A stretch of DNA of 64,000 nucleotides from Coffea arabica (lineage: Eukaryota > Streptophyta > Magnoliopsida > Gentianales > Rubiaceae), in assembly GCF_036785885.1 (NCBI RefSeq), contig NC_092326.1, forward strand, positions 41,502,287-41,566,286. The letters are read 5' to 3'. Below the pieces are notes generated by a model. It was given only the letters and a program-made list of their open reading frames with translations, was not told where the DNA came from and did not search any database. Within the stretch, counting starts at the first letter, position 1. Every line of letters starts with the position of its first letter. A program made the position numbers and the translations under genes. Below, in pieces: positions 20,601 through 33,323 of the stretch.

Positions 20601-23340
20601 TGGCAGTGGGTATCTATCTCCTTCTCCTTCATTACAACCAACCATTTGCATATATATATATATATATATATATGCACGTACAGAGCAGTAATAGTAGTAG
20701 TAGTTGCATTTATAAATGGAGTGAGTGGGGTTCTGCACACCCTCTTTGTTGAAGGTTCAAATTGTTGAAGATCCTGGATTCGTTTTATAAGATCCTTCTC
20801 CCAAAAACTGGCACCTTAGAGTTCTTTTACGGTTTAGTATTTTTTGGCAAAAGCAAGTTTTTGTTCTTTTTTTGCCTCATGATGTGTGTTGTTATCCATG
20901 GCTTATTATGTTATAAATAATAAAAATCAGGGTGGCTGTCTACATCCCTTTTTCTGGTTTTCATTTTATTCTTCAGTTAATTATTTTCCCTTCCCTACTT
21001 TTGTGCTACAACTATAATAATAATGTATTTTAGCTGGATCATGAGATGATTGGCGATGGTTTAATTAATGCAAGTGGTAATCGATTCGGTGGTGTCAATT
21101 ACTACTATATGTTGTCCATGCATGCATGTTTTTTCACATAAATTTTTCATTTACATTCACATACTCATTTCTTTCCTTTCATTGATACATTTTTTTCAGT
21201 TTTATTTCTTTTTTTTTTTTTCCCCTGCAAAGTTAGGACGTTAAATTTATTTTTCCAACAAAGTTAACTATTTTTTCTTAGACTGTGAAAAAAAAAAATC
21301 AAAACTATCAAAGTGGGACGAAGAAGAAAGCATGCGAGTAGTAAACTAAAAGATTTGTAAGTACATGTGATCGTGGTTGGAGTTGATAATTTTAGCATAA
21401 TGCAGCAGTGTCTAATGCATGACACACCATAACTATGTGATACAAACAAAACATAGATAGATGAGCGCATTGGAACATCTTTAAAAGAAGTATTAGCCAT
21501 TAAGATTACCAATTCGCAGACCTATCTTTTTCAGGCCATCACTAACTGTCCGTATCAGATGATTCCTACCAGTTGTGATGGCGGGCATTAATGTTTGGTT
21601 TTACTGAGTTGTTTGAAGCCTGCCCTTTAAATAATTGAGAAGAGAATATACGCATGGAAACAAAGACTAGATAGAATCAAACTGGATAATACAATTCAAA
21701 AGACAATTGGATTGCTATTATTATTGGTTCTTGAACAATTTGGTCACCATCCCAAGTTGGGATTGCTACTTTTCTTTCATGTAATGACAATCAGTTGAAA
21801 ACACACACACACACAAAGCACACCATGCATTCAAATGTCATGTCAATTAAATTGTGTAATCTTGATTTGTAGGGATGTCAAGCCCAACTTTATGAGGAAT
21901 CTACTTTAGTCTTCCCTCTTTCGACTATTACAAGAGCCATAACCTTCCATGATTATGAAGTTTGTAGGCCGCCTCTGATTGCCTATCAAAGAAACAGTGC
22001 TGTCCCTCATAATTTTAGTGAAATTTTGAATGTATGGTGGGTGGAACAAAAGGGTCTAATACAAAACTACTTTTGAAAACAACCAGTAGCATTTTCATAA
22101 TGATGATGATTATGACTTGTGGGCTCAAAAGTTTCTCATCCGTGCACTCAATCATGCTTAGAAGTGGTTGGTACTCCGATTAACAACGCAAAAAAGCATT
22201 TCAAAATTTGGGATTAAGGAAGGGACATGAAGGAAAAAGAAAGAACATATAAACTAATGAATGGGAAGGGATTCATCATTCATGGTATGTGTCATTGAGT
22301 ACTGCTATTGCATGCGGTTATCCTAATTGATCATAATTGTACTACTACTAATTCATGATAGAGGAGCTGTGTGGAGTTAGATATTAATCAGATTGGTTGG
22401 TTAAATTCTTTAAATGGAGGTTAATTTTTCTTACTCTTTTTTCCTTCCAATCCCTCCCCTCTCCTATCCTATAAATAATGGAATTCTCTTTCTTACTACA
22501 TAATAGATTTTTGTTTGGCAATCCGTATGACAGAGACAAGGGTTTTAAGGGGATTATATATATAGATATCCTATAGCACACATTTCCTCGTAACATGTAC
22601 TAAAAGATATATAGGTGGGGTTGGAGAATTTTAACAAAAAGTACAAATATCGCAAAAAATTGCTCCATGATTTTCTTTTTAGGTTAAAATTGTTCTATAT
22701 AGAGTAAGAATTTTTTTAAAATGGCCGTAACGAAAAATGAAAAAGAAAACGTAAAAAAAAAAAAAAAAAAAAACTGGTTCCCTCCCTCCTCCTGTACCAA
22801 TTAGAGTAAATAAATAATTGGAAATTAGTTACATTAACAAGCCCTGATTGGCAAGGGACCATGGTATTTTTAGGTTATTCAATCCCATTTTTAATAGTGT
22901 TTTCCTAAAAGAAAAAAAAAAAACTCAATTTCCTTCTGTTGGGCTTTTATCTACTGATTGGAAATTTAAAGGTTTTTTTTTCCTCTAAACCATTAGTCAA
23001 GAGGGACAGTAAATCAAACAAAATATTAAGGGGAAAAGTGTAAATCACACTAAACATTGGAGGGTTCAGTGCATTTTACCACGGAAACGATTCTTTCTTT
23101 TTCTTTTTTTTTTAAAAAAAAAAGGAAAGAAAAAGAAAAAAGAACAATTGCTCGACCCACCCAATTGTCAATACCAACCCAACTCAAGCCCATTAGCCCA
23201 CTCCTATTTTCCATCGGGCCACTCCACTCCAACCCAACTGCCACTCCCCTTCGCAATAGCCCTCTCCTTGAAAAATGCAAGCTTCACTGGCTTCCGATTC
23301 TCCCTCTTTGGAAAAAGCATAATTACCTTTTTTCTCTTAG
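17677..23340. other. Downstream and intergenic region, no gene recognised
   Basis: The first few hundred bases probably hold the 3' UTR of the patatin-like gene. Visible structure is simple: five GAACCT units at 18303-18332, a (TA)n run at about 20650-20674, and poly(T), poly(A) and TTTTCC runs. Short open frames at 17.9-18.3, 19.2-19.4 and 19.8-20.2 kb resemble nothing I know. An unrecognised non-coding RNA cannot be excluded. Confidence 0.5.
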
Positions 23341-24449
23341 TCAAATTTCAATTAAACTCAGTCCAATCTTTTACTAAAAGATCGAGCCGAATACAAATAT
23401 TCTATTGAATCTATTTTAGATAAATACATACTCATCTAGATAAAGAATATTTTAAATAAAAAATCTAAGAATCAAATCTTTCTATTAATGTCTTGGATCC
23501 ACAATTAATCCTCTAGATACTTATATTCTTTTATATTCTGCAATTTCCCCCAAGCAAGCCATTGTATATGTATCTCATATATCGTCCTTTTCATTCCATA
23601 TTGATGGAATAAAACCTTAAGTTATTACTTATTATTAGTTAGTTATTGACGAGATTTTACGAAAAAAAGATTTATAGAACAAAACAAATATTTCTTTTTT
23701 TTTTTCATGCGAATTTGACACGACATAGGAGAAAGTACTCTTTATCATGATATTTATAATGAAGAGCGGTTCCATCATATTATATTTATGTATAGTGACA
23801 TATTACCCCTAAATTTCCACAAAACAAAAAAGAATTTTTTTCAATACTCAAACTCCCTATTTTGTTAGTTACTAAAAAAAATTCTGGTGATTGGATTTCT
23901 ATGTTTATTTTATATAGGAAATAAAATATTCAAATTCAAATAAATAAATTTTAGATCGAATGACTATTCATCTATTGTATTTTCATACAAATAGGAGGCA
24001 AGAAAAGTCTATGGAAAGATGGTGGTTTAATTCAATATTGTTTAAGAAGGAGTTCGAATGCCGGTGTGGGCTAAATAAATCAATAGAAAGTCTTGGTTCT
24101 ATTGAAAATGATAGTGAAGGTGATGAGCCGGATATAAAAGATAGGACTAAAAATATTCAGAGTTGGAGAGTCATGACGATTCTAGCTACAGTAAGGTTGA
24201 TCATTTATTTGTCGTTAAAAACATTCAGAATTTCATCTCCGATGACACTTTTTTAGTTAAGGATAGTAATGGAGACCATTTTTCCATATATTTTGATATT
24301 AAAAATCAAATTTTTGAGATTGACAACAATCATTCGTTTCGGAGTGAACTAAAAAATACTTATTGAAATTTTAGTTATCTGAATAATGGATCTATGAGCG
24401 AAGATACCTGCTATAATCATTACATGTATGATACTCAATATAGTAGAAA

Positions 24450-25547
24450 GGGTAAAAAACCTCAACAACCATTAAACTATCAGCGGAATCATGTTTTGGC
24501 CATCAAACTATTTTTTGTCAATAATTGGCCATTAAACAATTTAATCCGTAAACCCATGACTATTTCCTCGTTAATTGCTCTTTAAGTTCTGAAATTAGTA
24601 TTACACGTGGCAATGTCCGAGGGCAATTTTGTCCAGCAACTATGCGACCTTCTTCTCTCCTGAATTTCTTTCCTCAAACAATCACCGAATGGAACATTAT
24701 GTGGAGGAAAAAATATGGACTTAATTGGGAGCTCCAAATCTTCAACCACAAAGATATTAGGAAGGCCGTATTTTTCCACTGAGGGATCTGAGCACTATTT
24801 TTCCATTTCCAAAAGTAATGTTCTGCTAATAACAGTATGCATATTAAGAAGAGCCGTACCAGTCCAAGATTATCAGTTAATGCATCCAACACTTGCTCAG
24901 CTCCGTCGCATCCGGCTGCTATGTGCAGAGGAGTCAAGCCCCAGGGCCTTTGACATCGGTCTAAATACATAGCAGATTGGACTTAATTTTTTCAGATTTG
25001 CATCTGGATGGTATCTTAGGAGGACTTCAACCATGGACCTATAATTTCGCCGAACAGCTCTATGGAGCAACCCATTTTCCAGCGGTGCATCTTCAATTGA
25101 AGAGCGCTTTTCTTCACCCATGAGTTTGTTGACTAGAACATTCAAAAGCATCTTGACCACTGCACAGCAGTCATGTTCGACTGAGAATGAGAACTCTATA
25201 AGCCATCTGAAACGCTGGAAGGGAAATGTATCCAAGTTGGGATCTTGAAGACCCAATCTAAACTTCAACTTACTTCTACGGATGAGCCAACCAATTTCAT
25301 GTATGAAGTCCAGAGCTTGTTTGAGGAAAGAAATTCAAGGGAGAAGAAGGTCGCATAGTTGTTGGACAAAATTGTCCTCCTATTTTGTCACGTGTATAGC
25401 TAATTTCATAGATTAAAAGTAATTATCGATCAAATGGTGACGAATTTATTGATTAAGTTGTTTAGTGGCTAATTATTAACAAAAAATAGTTCGACGGTCA
25501 AAATATGATTCCGTCAATAGTTTAGTGGCCGTTGAGATTTTTTGTCC
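24450..25547. mobile_element. Pack-MULE-like element (non-autonomous Mutator-like) with captured gene fragment
   Basis: A 1,098-bp element with long terminal inverted repeats of about 233 bp (24450-24683 and 25315-25547), roughly 80% alike, starting GGGTAAAAAACCTCAAC and, on the other strand, GGACAAAAAATCTCAAC. A 9-bp target duplication flanks it: TAGTAGAAA (24441-24449) and TAGTAGGAA (25548-25556), one mismatch. Long TIRs and a 9-bp duplication are diagnostic of Mutator-like elements. No transposase is present; the interior is a fragment of a plant gene. Removing the element and one duplication restores continuous accD sequence across the site. Confidence 0.88.
24860..25314 (-). pseudogene. 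Captured fragment of an SPL1/SPL12-type SBP-box gene (ankyrin region)
   Basis: Minus-strand reading gives FPFQRFRWLIEFS, CAVVKMLLNVLVNK, GLLHRAVRRNYRSMVEVLLR and, after a frameshift, PWGLTPLHIAAGCDGAEQV with LDALTDNLGLV. This is the C-terminal region before and within the ankyrin repeats of the large SQUAMOSA-promoter-binding-like proteins related to SPL1 and SPL12. The DNA-binding SBP domain is absent. Homology stops at a GT after GLV, so genomic rather than spliced sequence was probably taken up. It sits wholly between the transposon TIRs. No function is implied, though it could make antisense or small RNA. Confidence 0.83.
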
Positions 25548-26138
25548 TAGTAGGAATAATCATAGTAATAGTTGCATTGACAGTTATCTTCAGTCTCAAA
25601 TTTGAATTGAGACTTCCATTGTAAGTGAAGGGGATAATTACAGTGATAGTTACATCTATAGTTCCATTTGTGACAAAAGTATAAATAATAATAAAGAAGA
25701 GGTTTCGGATATACAAACCCATGTGAAGTAGAGTGATTTTACTATAATAGAAAGTTCTAATGATCTCAATGTAACTCAAAAATATGGGCATTTGTGGGTT
25801 CAATGTGAAAATTGTTATGAAAATTGATATACCGATTCGATCTGAACCCTTGGAATTCTTCTCTCCTCCCAAAGTCCCAGCCACTCCCTGCTGTTCTTTT
25901 AATGGTTTTGAAGGAGACGACAAGTTTGGCCTCGTGATCTCTGTGGTGGTTAGCCGCTTATGGATTTTATTTCCTTGGGGCATTGTCATAGTCTTTGCAT
26001 TAATTTTGTGGTAAAGCAGAGATGGATTGTTTTTCTACAACCTAAGGCACGGAAAAATGAAAAAAAATCCTTCCATGGAACCAAATTCCAAGCAGATTAG
26101 CAGCCCAGACCCCGCAAAAGTAATTCCCACTCTGCCAA

Positions 26139-26173
<35 letters not shown>

Positions 26174-26432
26174 AAAATGCAAGAAATACTTTCTTAAGTC
26201 AACAGCAAGCCTGTATACATTTGCAATGTCTTAAAAATAACTGCAAGCTTCCCTAAATCAAGTTCACTGTTTCTGCATGATACAAAATTGCAAATTTTCA
26301 TAACAAAAAAATTTATTATACTTAAAAAGCCACAATTGCACTCTTTCCAGGAAGTATTTCCTGTTGATGTACTAGAAATCAAGCAAAGGTTACAACAATA
26401 TCACAGAGAGCAGCCACCAAAATTGCAGTGGC

Positions 26433-29400
26433 TCAAAATTGCACTGGCTCAGATCTTGCCATCTCCACTGGTTCCTGTAATGCAGGATTAATAGGGAAAA
26501 GCATACACTGTGCATGATGTGCCATCAACTGATCAACGAGAACCAGGGCTACCATAGCTTCCACCATTGGAACAGCTGCAAAATCACCATAGCAAAATCA
26601 TAGACTTAACCAATTGGCTCTATGCTTGTAACTATCTCTATTTAAACTCCAAAGCATGCAAAAGAACTCAGTTCCTGGCACCAATTTCATTATTAGTTAT
26701 TCCCCACCGACAAACTGACAAACCGTACCAAAAAAAATGTAGGAACAAAGCATGACTCTGTATTATCAAGTCACAATGAGGGCAATCCACATTGCTCTAT
26801 AGCAGCATGAAAAGAGTCACTAAAAGGTGTAAATAAGGATGAACGGCAGATAGTTTATAGAATGCTGACAGTGGCAATATTCATAAAACAAACCTCGTGG
26901 GACAACACAAGGATCATGGCGTCCACGAGCTATAAGCTCTGTATCATGCCTGTCTCTGGTCACAGTATTCTGCTTCCTCTGGATAAACATCATTATAAAC
27001 AATGTGATTTTAACACCAAGGTTCTTTAAGAAAGAACATATCAGAAACATAGTTATAGAGAAGACATGCTTGTGCAAACATAGAGCAGTGGAAATCCTAA
27101 TCCAATCTTCTGCCCAAGAAGAAGACTAGGAAATTGCCAGCTGCCCCATAAAACACTCCCAACCAGAATTGCACAAGTTTTTGAGGCGATGATTTCACAC
27201 TAGAAAGAGATGAAAGCTAATAGTCAAAGAAGTTAAAAGAAAATGATTAGAGCTCCAAAACAGTGAAAGAGTAAACATTATGCAGGAAAATTGAAGAATC
27301 TCAAGTCTCGTCAATGATTTTGTTGTGGACAAAGAACTCCTCTGGGTTTCAGAAAACAGTTTCCATAACACAGTGGACTATATATACGAAATGAAGACAC
27401 TGACACTTCAATACGTCAAAGTACTCCTGAAGCAATAGTACATTTTCCAATCTGTAAAGCTTTATAAATCCATGTAGATAGGGCCTAGATAGAGTTGGAA
27501 ATTTGTTGCTAAATTGTAACAAATGCAAATGTTCACATGGACTTGTTTGTACACACAAGTTGTTGATTCAAGTCAATCTTCAACATCAAAGGTCAAACAT
27601 ATGTGCGAAGAGGAGCTTAACAGTTAATGAAAGATTATGAAGCTAACTAGGAGCATAACAACAAGAAGAAAATAACTCGATTAGTATGAGAGAGAGAGAG
27701 AGACTTACACCAATTGTAGATGTTGGTTTGAAAGCTATTCTCATGTTTATCATTTCTCCATTTGATATTCCACCCTACAAGGATATTTTGAATGACAAAC
27801 ATTAATATCAGATACATGCACACATGCATACGAATCCTACAAGAATATTTTGAATGACAATCATTACATATCAGATAAATGCACATAGCAAAATGAATAC
27901 CATTTTGGACAGAAGTCCACATTTACCTGTATCCCTCCAGACCGGTTGGTCCTTGTCCTGATGCGTCCATGTTCATCCATAAAAAACTCATCGTTATGCT
28001 CACTGCCAGTCAAGAATGTACCTTGTGAAGTTTACCAGTAAAAACAGATCAGAATGGGGAAACCCAGACCCTTAAAGCAATAAAGCAGGCATATCAGCAA
28101 ACAACTTTGGCCTCTCCTCTAGATGGTGGGAAAAAAAATTAGAAGAAAAAAGATATCAATTGCTTGTCACCAAGTTTTGGTATAACAACAGATATAATAA
28201 TGCTCAACCACCTGCAAAACCACTGCCAAACTCAAAGCCCTTTGTTGCCGGTAGTGACATAACAGCTTTAGCCAGCTCTGCTTCAAGTTTATCAAAAACA
28301 GGTGAGCCAAGCCCCTAAAATAATATTAAACATTGTCACAACCCTACTATGAATTTGGAATTTGTCTGAGCATTCAAACCTTCAAGCTTCTGACAATAAC
28401 TATGCAAGCAAGTCAGCATTCACATCAGTACAAGCACATTGAAAATAGAAAGTAACCTTACCCGTGGGACATTTCGGACAATGCAAGTGACCACACCACC
28501 AACAGAATCACCTCTCACTCGGACGGCATCAATAGCATCTATCATCTTTTTTGCATACTCTGGATTTGGACACCGCACTATATTACTCTCTATCTGATAT
28601 TTATGGATTGAGAAGTCAGTCCATGATTGAGGTATATTTTTATAACTAAAGCAGTCATGTCAAAAGAACATCAGGATTTATGCCACGTCTAGGGAAGAAT
28701 CAGATGCTTCCAAAAGGAAACAAAATGGTAATTCAGCAAACTTGCCTCATCAAGTGTCACAGTTTCATGATCTACTAAACCCTCAGGAAGTACAATGTTG
28801 TAAGCTTGAGAGACATAAGCAAGAATCTGCAATATAAAAAATATTGAAATAAGCTCCCCATGATGCAAACAAGCAATCACTATTCAGTTCGTATAATATG
28901 TCACAAGCATGGCAGCAACAATACAGACAAAACCATGATCTTCTGTGATGCAAACTTCATTCAAGCTTCTTTACAGCCTTGCAATATGACAGGAAAAATT
29001 CCAGCAGAATACAGAGACGGTGCATTAGTTGGTTATTTAAAAGTCGCAGTTCAGCCTTTATCCTAGCCCTCTCTCACTCGTCTGTATATAAGATTGCCAT
29101 GAAACCCAGAGAACCACTAGAAGACAACTTTGCATGTACAAAATATCTGTAACGAAATTGCTATTCGCACGATATGGATGTTGGAAATCTCAGAAGATAT
29201 TGGAGCTCAACTATTTAGAAAAAGGCTGAGTTAAGTTTAGGCTGTATAGCATATTGTGGTATTTTAGCCAGACTGTCTTCATTAAATACTCAGACAACCT
29301 AATTCTCTACATCTAATAATTCGATAGCTCAAGGTAAGCTGCAAATGTAGTATAGGTGTGAAAGCGTATTTACTCTTATTGAATTTAAGGACCCATAACT

Positions 29401-31941
29401 AAGGAAAAGATTAAAACTGGTAAAACTTGTTAAGAGGTACACAAGCTTTCCTAGAAAACTCCTCTTCAATAAGATATAAATACATATATATACATATATG
29501 TATGTATGTATGTGTGTGGGTGTATATGTATTCATCCTTGTAAAACTTCCTTCTTCCCAAAGCATGAATGAAATGGTACATAAGTTAATAAAATCAATAA
29601 AATTTGTTTATTATGTCATGTTTTCAAAGTGAATATGCAAATCTACGGGAATACTTTTTTGTTTTTTTAATTTGAGCTACACATAGGTAAGAAAAGATAA
29701 TTTTGGCATAATGAAGGCTTGTCAACACAGATGGCGGATGTACTAAGCACATGCAGGTACAAAATGATACTTAAAGTCTATGTTGGAGATCCTTAAAATG
29801 GTATTACAAATTAGAAACAATTACCTAACTCACTCATCAAACTTGAACAAACCTACCTCTGTTCCAGATTTTAACTTGAGAATTTTCTTGGCAACAGCTC
29901 CTGCAGCAACTCTTCCAATAGTTTCTCTTGCAGAAGATCTTCCACCACCCTATGTTTTCATAAAGGCCATGAAATGATTCAATGGTAATATTATACATGA
30001 TACTTCCATATTGTATGAAGCTATTCGGTTTATCCAAATCACAGAAAAATTCAACACAGTTACCTGTACCGATCGCACACCATACTTAAAATCATAAGTT
30101 GCATCAGCATGAGATGGCCTATATGCTTTTGACATTTCGCTGTAGTCCTGCACAAATAAATAGCACCTTGAAATGCAGAGGCACCACAATATTAACATAT
30201 TGAAGATTCATGCACAGATAAACATGGATAACCACTTACATGCCCCCTCTGGTCTGTATTGGGTACTTCTACTTTGATTGGAGTTCCTGTAGTCACTCCT
30301 GCAATTAAAGGATCAAGCATTAGTCAACTTCTCAAATGCAGGTGACAACCAAAAGAAAAATAGGAAAATATGTGGAGATCCAGTAAAGATCTTACCCTCT
30401 GCAATCCCTGATGATATTCGGCATGTGTCAGTTTCCTTTCTAGGAGTGGTAATTCGGCTTTGGCCTGGTCTCCTGTACGCAAAGTGTTAAATTTCAGTTG
30501 ATAAACAGCCTTTACACAACAAGAAAACTTGTAACATTCAGTACTAGAAACAAAACAAATGAGACAAAAACATAGTCTTTAGAGTTGCACACCGTTTTTG
30601 CATTAAACTATAACTGATGACATAAGCATGATCACTTTAGTACCTTCTATCAAGATCTACTTGCATATCAGTTTCCGAAAGTGGAATCTGAGGAGGACAT
30701 CCATCAATAATGCATCCAACACCACCACCATGAGATTCTCCAAATGTTGTAACACGAAAGTAAGTGCCAAATGAATTACCAGCAGCCTGTATCTCTGTAA
30801 GCGTACAACAATGGTTAGGAATCTTAAGCAAAAACTAGTGGCCTATTAATTAACACTGGAAGTTAGAAAGAAACCAGTGCACTCCAGATACCGCTTCCGA
30901 TCACGGCATTGGCAAAATCAATTTTGAAGGCTTCTAAGATCAATCTTTTCTGGATGGCATACTTATTTTCCAACTTTCTAAGCAATACCAAACATTACCC
31001 TCAAATTACTAATACAGCATACAGGTTATGGAAAATCAACTAACTCATAACTGTTTCGACAACAAGCTGCGATTACCTTTATTATAATATCACACATCAC
31101 AACATATCCAATCAGCGATGTTACCAAAATCACCACATCAAGTATAGTCCACTAACAGATGAAGAAATGCTAATGATATTCACAATATTGTTACAAATCA
31201 ACTGCACTTAAAATTCATGCTACTAGACCACAGTCATAGAAAGCAAAAAGTACAGGAATATAACCAAATTCTTCTTAGCTAATATCCTTGGTGTAAGTAG
31301 AAGCATAACTTGAGCTTCGCTGATTAAGAGATACTTCAAAACTAGTCCATCAACTAATCAAACCAAACCTGAACAAATAGAATTTAGAGTTCACTGACAA
31401 TCTAGGCTGAACGCCAGCCCGGCTCAACAGGCAAAAAGCCTAATTTACACGTTACGAGGAAATCAAGGTGCTCCTGCTTGACTTCAACAAAAAGGTCATT
31501 CCCGCTCAGGCACAAAATTATAGTAGGAAGCGAAGCTCAAAAACGATTTCCAAGGCTCCTTAACAATTCAAATCAAGGCTAAAAGCTTGAAGCTTTCACT
31601 TTCAATCGAATTCTCAGAATTTTTAACGTGCTTGAGCTCGATTAATACGAATCCAAATCAATATGCTAGCAAGTTCTCAGGTGAAATAAGATCAAATAAT
31701 ACAGCAAATGACATTTTTGAGGAGGAAAAAAAAAAGAGAGGAGACGCTAAGGACGAAGTTAAAAAAAAAAAAAAAAAAAAAGAAAATACTGACGGAGGCG
31801 CCTGGGGTGGGAACGGCAAGCGGGAAGATGCAGGGAGGCAGGGAGAAGCTTAGATGTGGACTGGAGCGATCCGAGACCGGAGAATCCATCGGAAGATGAG
31901 GGAGCTCCGAGAAAAGGTTTGGTAGATAGAGACGAAGCCAT
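26433..31941 (-). CDS. CS: Chorismate synthase, plastidial (13 coding exons)
   Basis: Catalyses the last step of the shikimate pathway, 5-enolpyruvylshikimate-3-phosphate to chorismate, with reduced FMN. Exons: 31794-31941, 30644-30794, 30396-30472, 30240-30298, 30064-30147, 29857-29949, 28746-28826, 28462-28593, 28212-28314, 27927-28021, 27709-27774, 26894-26978, 26433-26575. They sum to 1,317 bp, 438 aa, with every phase matching. Residues 1 to about 50 ([12 protein letters not shown]...) are rich in Ser and Leu with no acidic residues apart from one Asp, like a chloroplast transit peptide. Family signatures are all present: [46 protein letters not shown] and [17 protein letters not shown]. 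All introns are GT-AG except the one after 28746, which uses a GC donor (GAG|GCAAGT). The stop is TGA at 26433-26435. Confidence 0.95.
27775..27898. repeat. 62-bp tandem duplication in a chorismate synthase intron
   Basis: Two diverged copies with a 62-bp period (CTACAAGGATATTTTGAATG at 27775 and CTACAAGAATATTTTGAATG at 27837). The first copy carries the real splice acceptor of the exon ending at 27774, so the second copy offers a matching acceptor 62 bases upstream in the intron. Confidence 0.85.
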
Positions 31942-32510
31942 TTTCGGGGGTCGGTTATGGGCTTTGACCCGAAATGGAAAATACGAATTGCAAGGGTGGT
32001 ATTGAAGTGAAAGATTATTGGATTGGAAAATTTAAACGTGAATAAGAAAAGTTCGGTGGGAGGCTGGTTGTTAAAATAACGAGTAGAAGAGGAGGAGGGA
32101 GTTGGTGGTGAGTGTAGTTGGGTAGGGAAGGTATGTGGTGGGGTCACCATAGCTAAACCATTGGGCGGCCCCACAACACAATTTGAGATTGGGAATTTTG
32201 GGCAGTCTTCTTCGCGGCACCATCTACCTACTCCCTCCCATTTGAAAGGAATTTAAAAAAAAAAAAAAAACTAACCTCTTTCTTTCCCCATCATCCCCTC
32301 GTATGCTACAAATTTACTGCATAAATATTAACATAACAGATATATTATAAAAATATAGCGCAATTTTACATAATCATCAGTGTCACATTTGTATTTATAT
32401 GGTGTAATATAAATATTAATAGTCAACCGTTATTGGAGCCGTTGAATAGGAGTTTTATGTTTCATCTGACAAATTAGGATTCAAACAGTTAGGTGTAAGG
32501 GTAGGAAGTA
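31942..32510. other. Region upstream of chorismate synthase
   Basis: Should hold the promoter and 5' UTR of the minus-strand chorismate synthase gene. No convincing TATA box was identified by eye. A (A)16 run lies near 32255. Confidence 0.4.
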
Positions 32511-33075
32511 GGGATGTAATCGAGCCGAGTCAAGCTCGAGTAGTGCTATACTCGATCTCGACTTGACTCATATATCCGAGTTCGAGTTTGATCGAGTCAA
32601 AAAAATTGATACTCGAAACTTGACTCGATGTACTCACTCTAAACTCGAAATTCGATTCGATAAGGCTCGACCCTTAGTCAAGCCTTATCAAGCCGAGTCT
32701 AATCAAGTTTTTTGACTCCACTCGACCAAAAAAATGAGGCATTTTTTAGACTTTTTTCTTTTCAGGTATTTTTATAATTATGTTATTATTTGTTTACCCT
32801 TATAAAATTTTATTATAAAGAAAAGTATATTGTAAATTCGTATAACCTATACCCATAATAATCATTTTATAATTATAATACATATATATTATTTTAATTA
32901 TAAATATATTATTTAAATAGCTCGGCTCGACGAGCTATTCGACAAGCCGCAAGCCAAAAATTTGAGACTCGAAACTCGACTCGAACGCCAATCAAGCTAC
33001 TCGAACTCGGTTTGACCGAGTTTGAGTCAAACCGTTGATCGAGCTACTCGCGAGTGGCTCGGCTCGCGTACATCA
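32511..33075. mobile_element. TCGAG-rich TIR element, copy 1 (family C)
   Basis: About 560 bp. The ends are inverted (GGATGTAATCGAGCCGAG against, on the other strand, TGATGTACGCGAGCCGAG) and both arms are packed with CTCGA/TCGAG variants around an AT-rich core. Organisation matches the element at 35200-35720. A target duplication is unclear here. No coding sequence. Confidence 0.7.
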
Positions 33076-33323
33076 TAGTAGGGAGGAATTAGGAGAGGAG
33101 GAAAGATTAAAAAAAAGGGATAAATATTTAACATAACAATTATATAAAAATATATATCAGTTTCGACACTTTTTGAAAAATTATATATTACCATGTTCAC
33201 CTTATTTCGAATCAAACACAATCCTTTTCCATAGTTGCACCTTACAATTAAAATTAAGATTGTTTGGGATTGTAGAAGCCCTAATCCCGCTCAATCTCTT
33301 ATTCAGGTTTCAAATTGCCACAT

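Larger units (their letters stand above)
23345..25820 (+). other. Nuclear plastid DNA insertion (rbcL 3' flank, spacer, accD 5' part)
   Basis: From about 23345 the sequence follows the plastid rbcL-accD spacer as I know it from eudicots: TTGGATCCACAATTAATCCT, GACGAGATTTTACGAA, ATGCGAATTTGACACGACAT and GTGATTGGATTTCTATG occur in the plastid order, then accD. Resemblance ends near 25820. About 1.4 kb of plastid DNA remains once the 1.1-kb transposon (24450-25547) is set aside. Small indels and substitutions show it is not recent. The left boundary is approximate. Confidence 0.85.
23960..25820 (+). pseudogene. accD: accD pseudogene (plastid acetyl-CoA carboxylase beta subunit, N-terminal part)
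   Basis: In plastids accD encodes the carboxyltransferase beta subunit of acetyl-CoA carboxylase. Here the start MTIHLLYFH ... MERWWFNSILFKKEFE ... CGLNKS is clear. The frame shifts near 24165 (continuing as [15 protein letters not shown]), meets a TGA at about 24363-24365, and goes on with NGSMSEDTCYNHYMYD until the transposon at 24450. After it, at 25557, the same frame family resumes (NNHSNSCIDSY ... [13 protein letters not shown]) and stops resembling accD near 25820. The catalytic C-terminal domain is absent. It is a dead nuclear copy. Confidence 0.87.

Noticed and set aside
23960..24449. Functional nuclear accD gene
   Set aside because: Frameshift, in-frame stop, transposon insertion, missing catalytic domain and no transit peptide.
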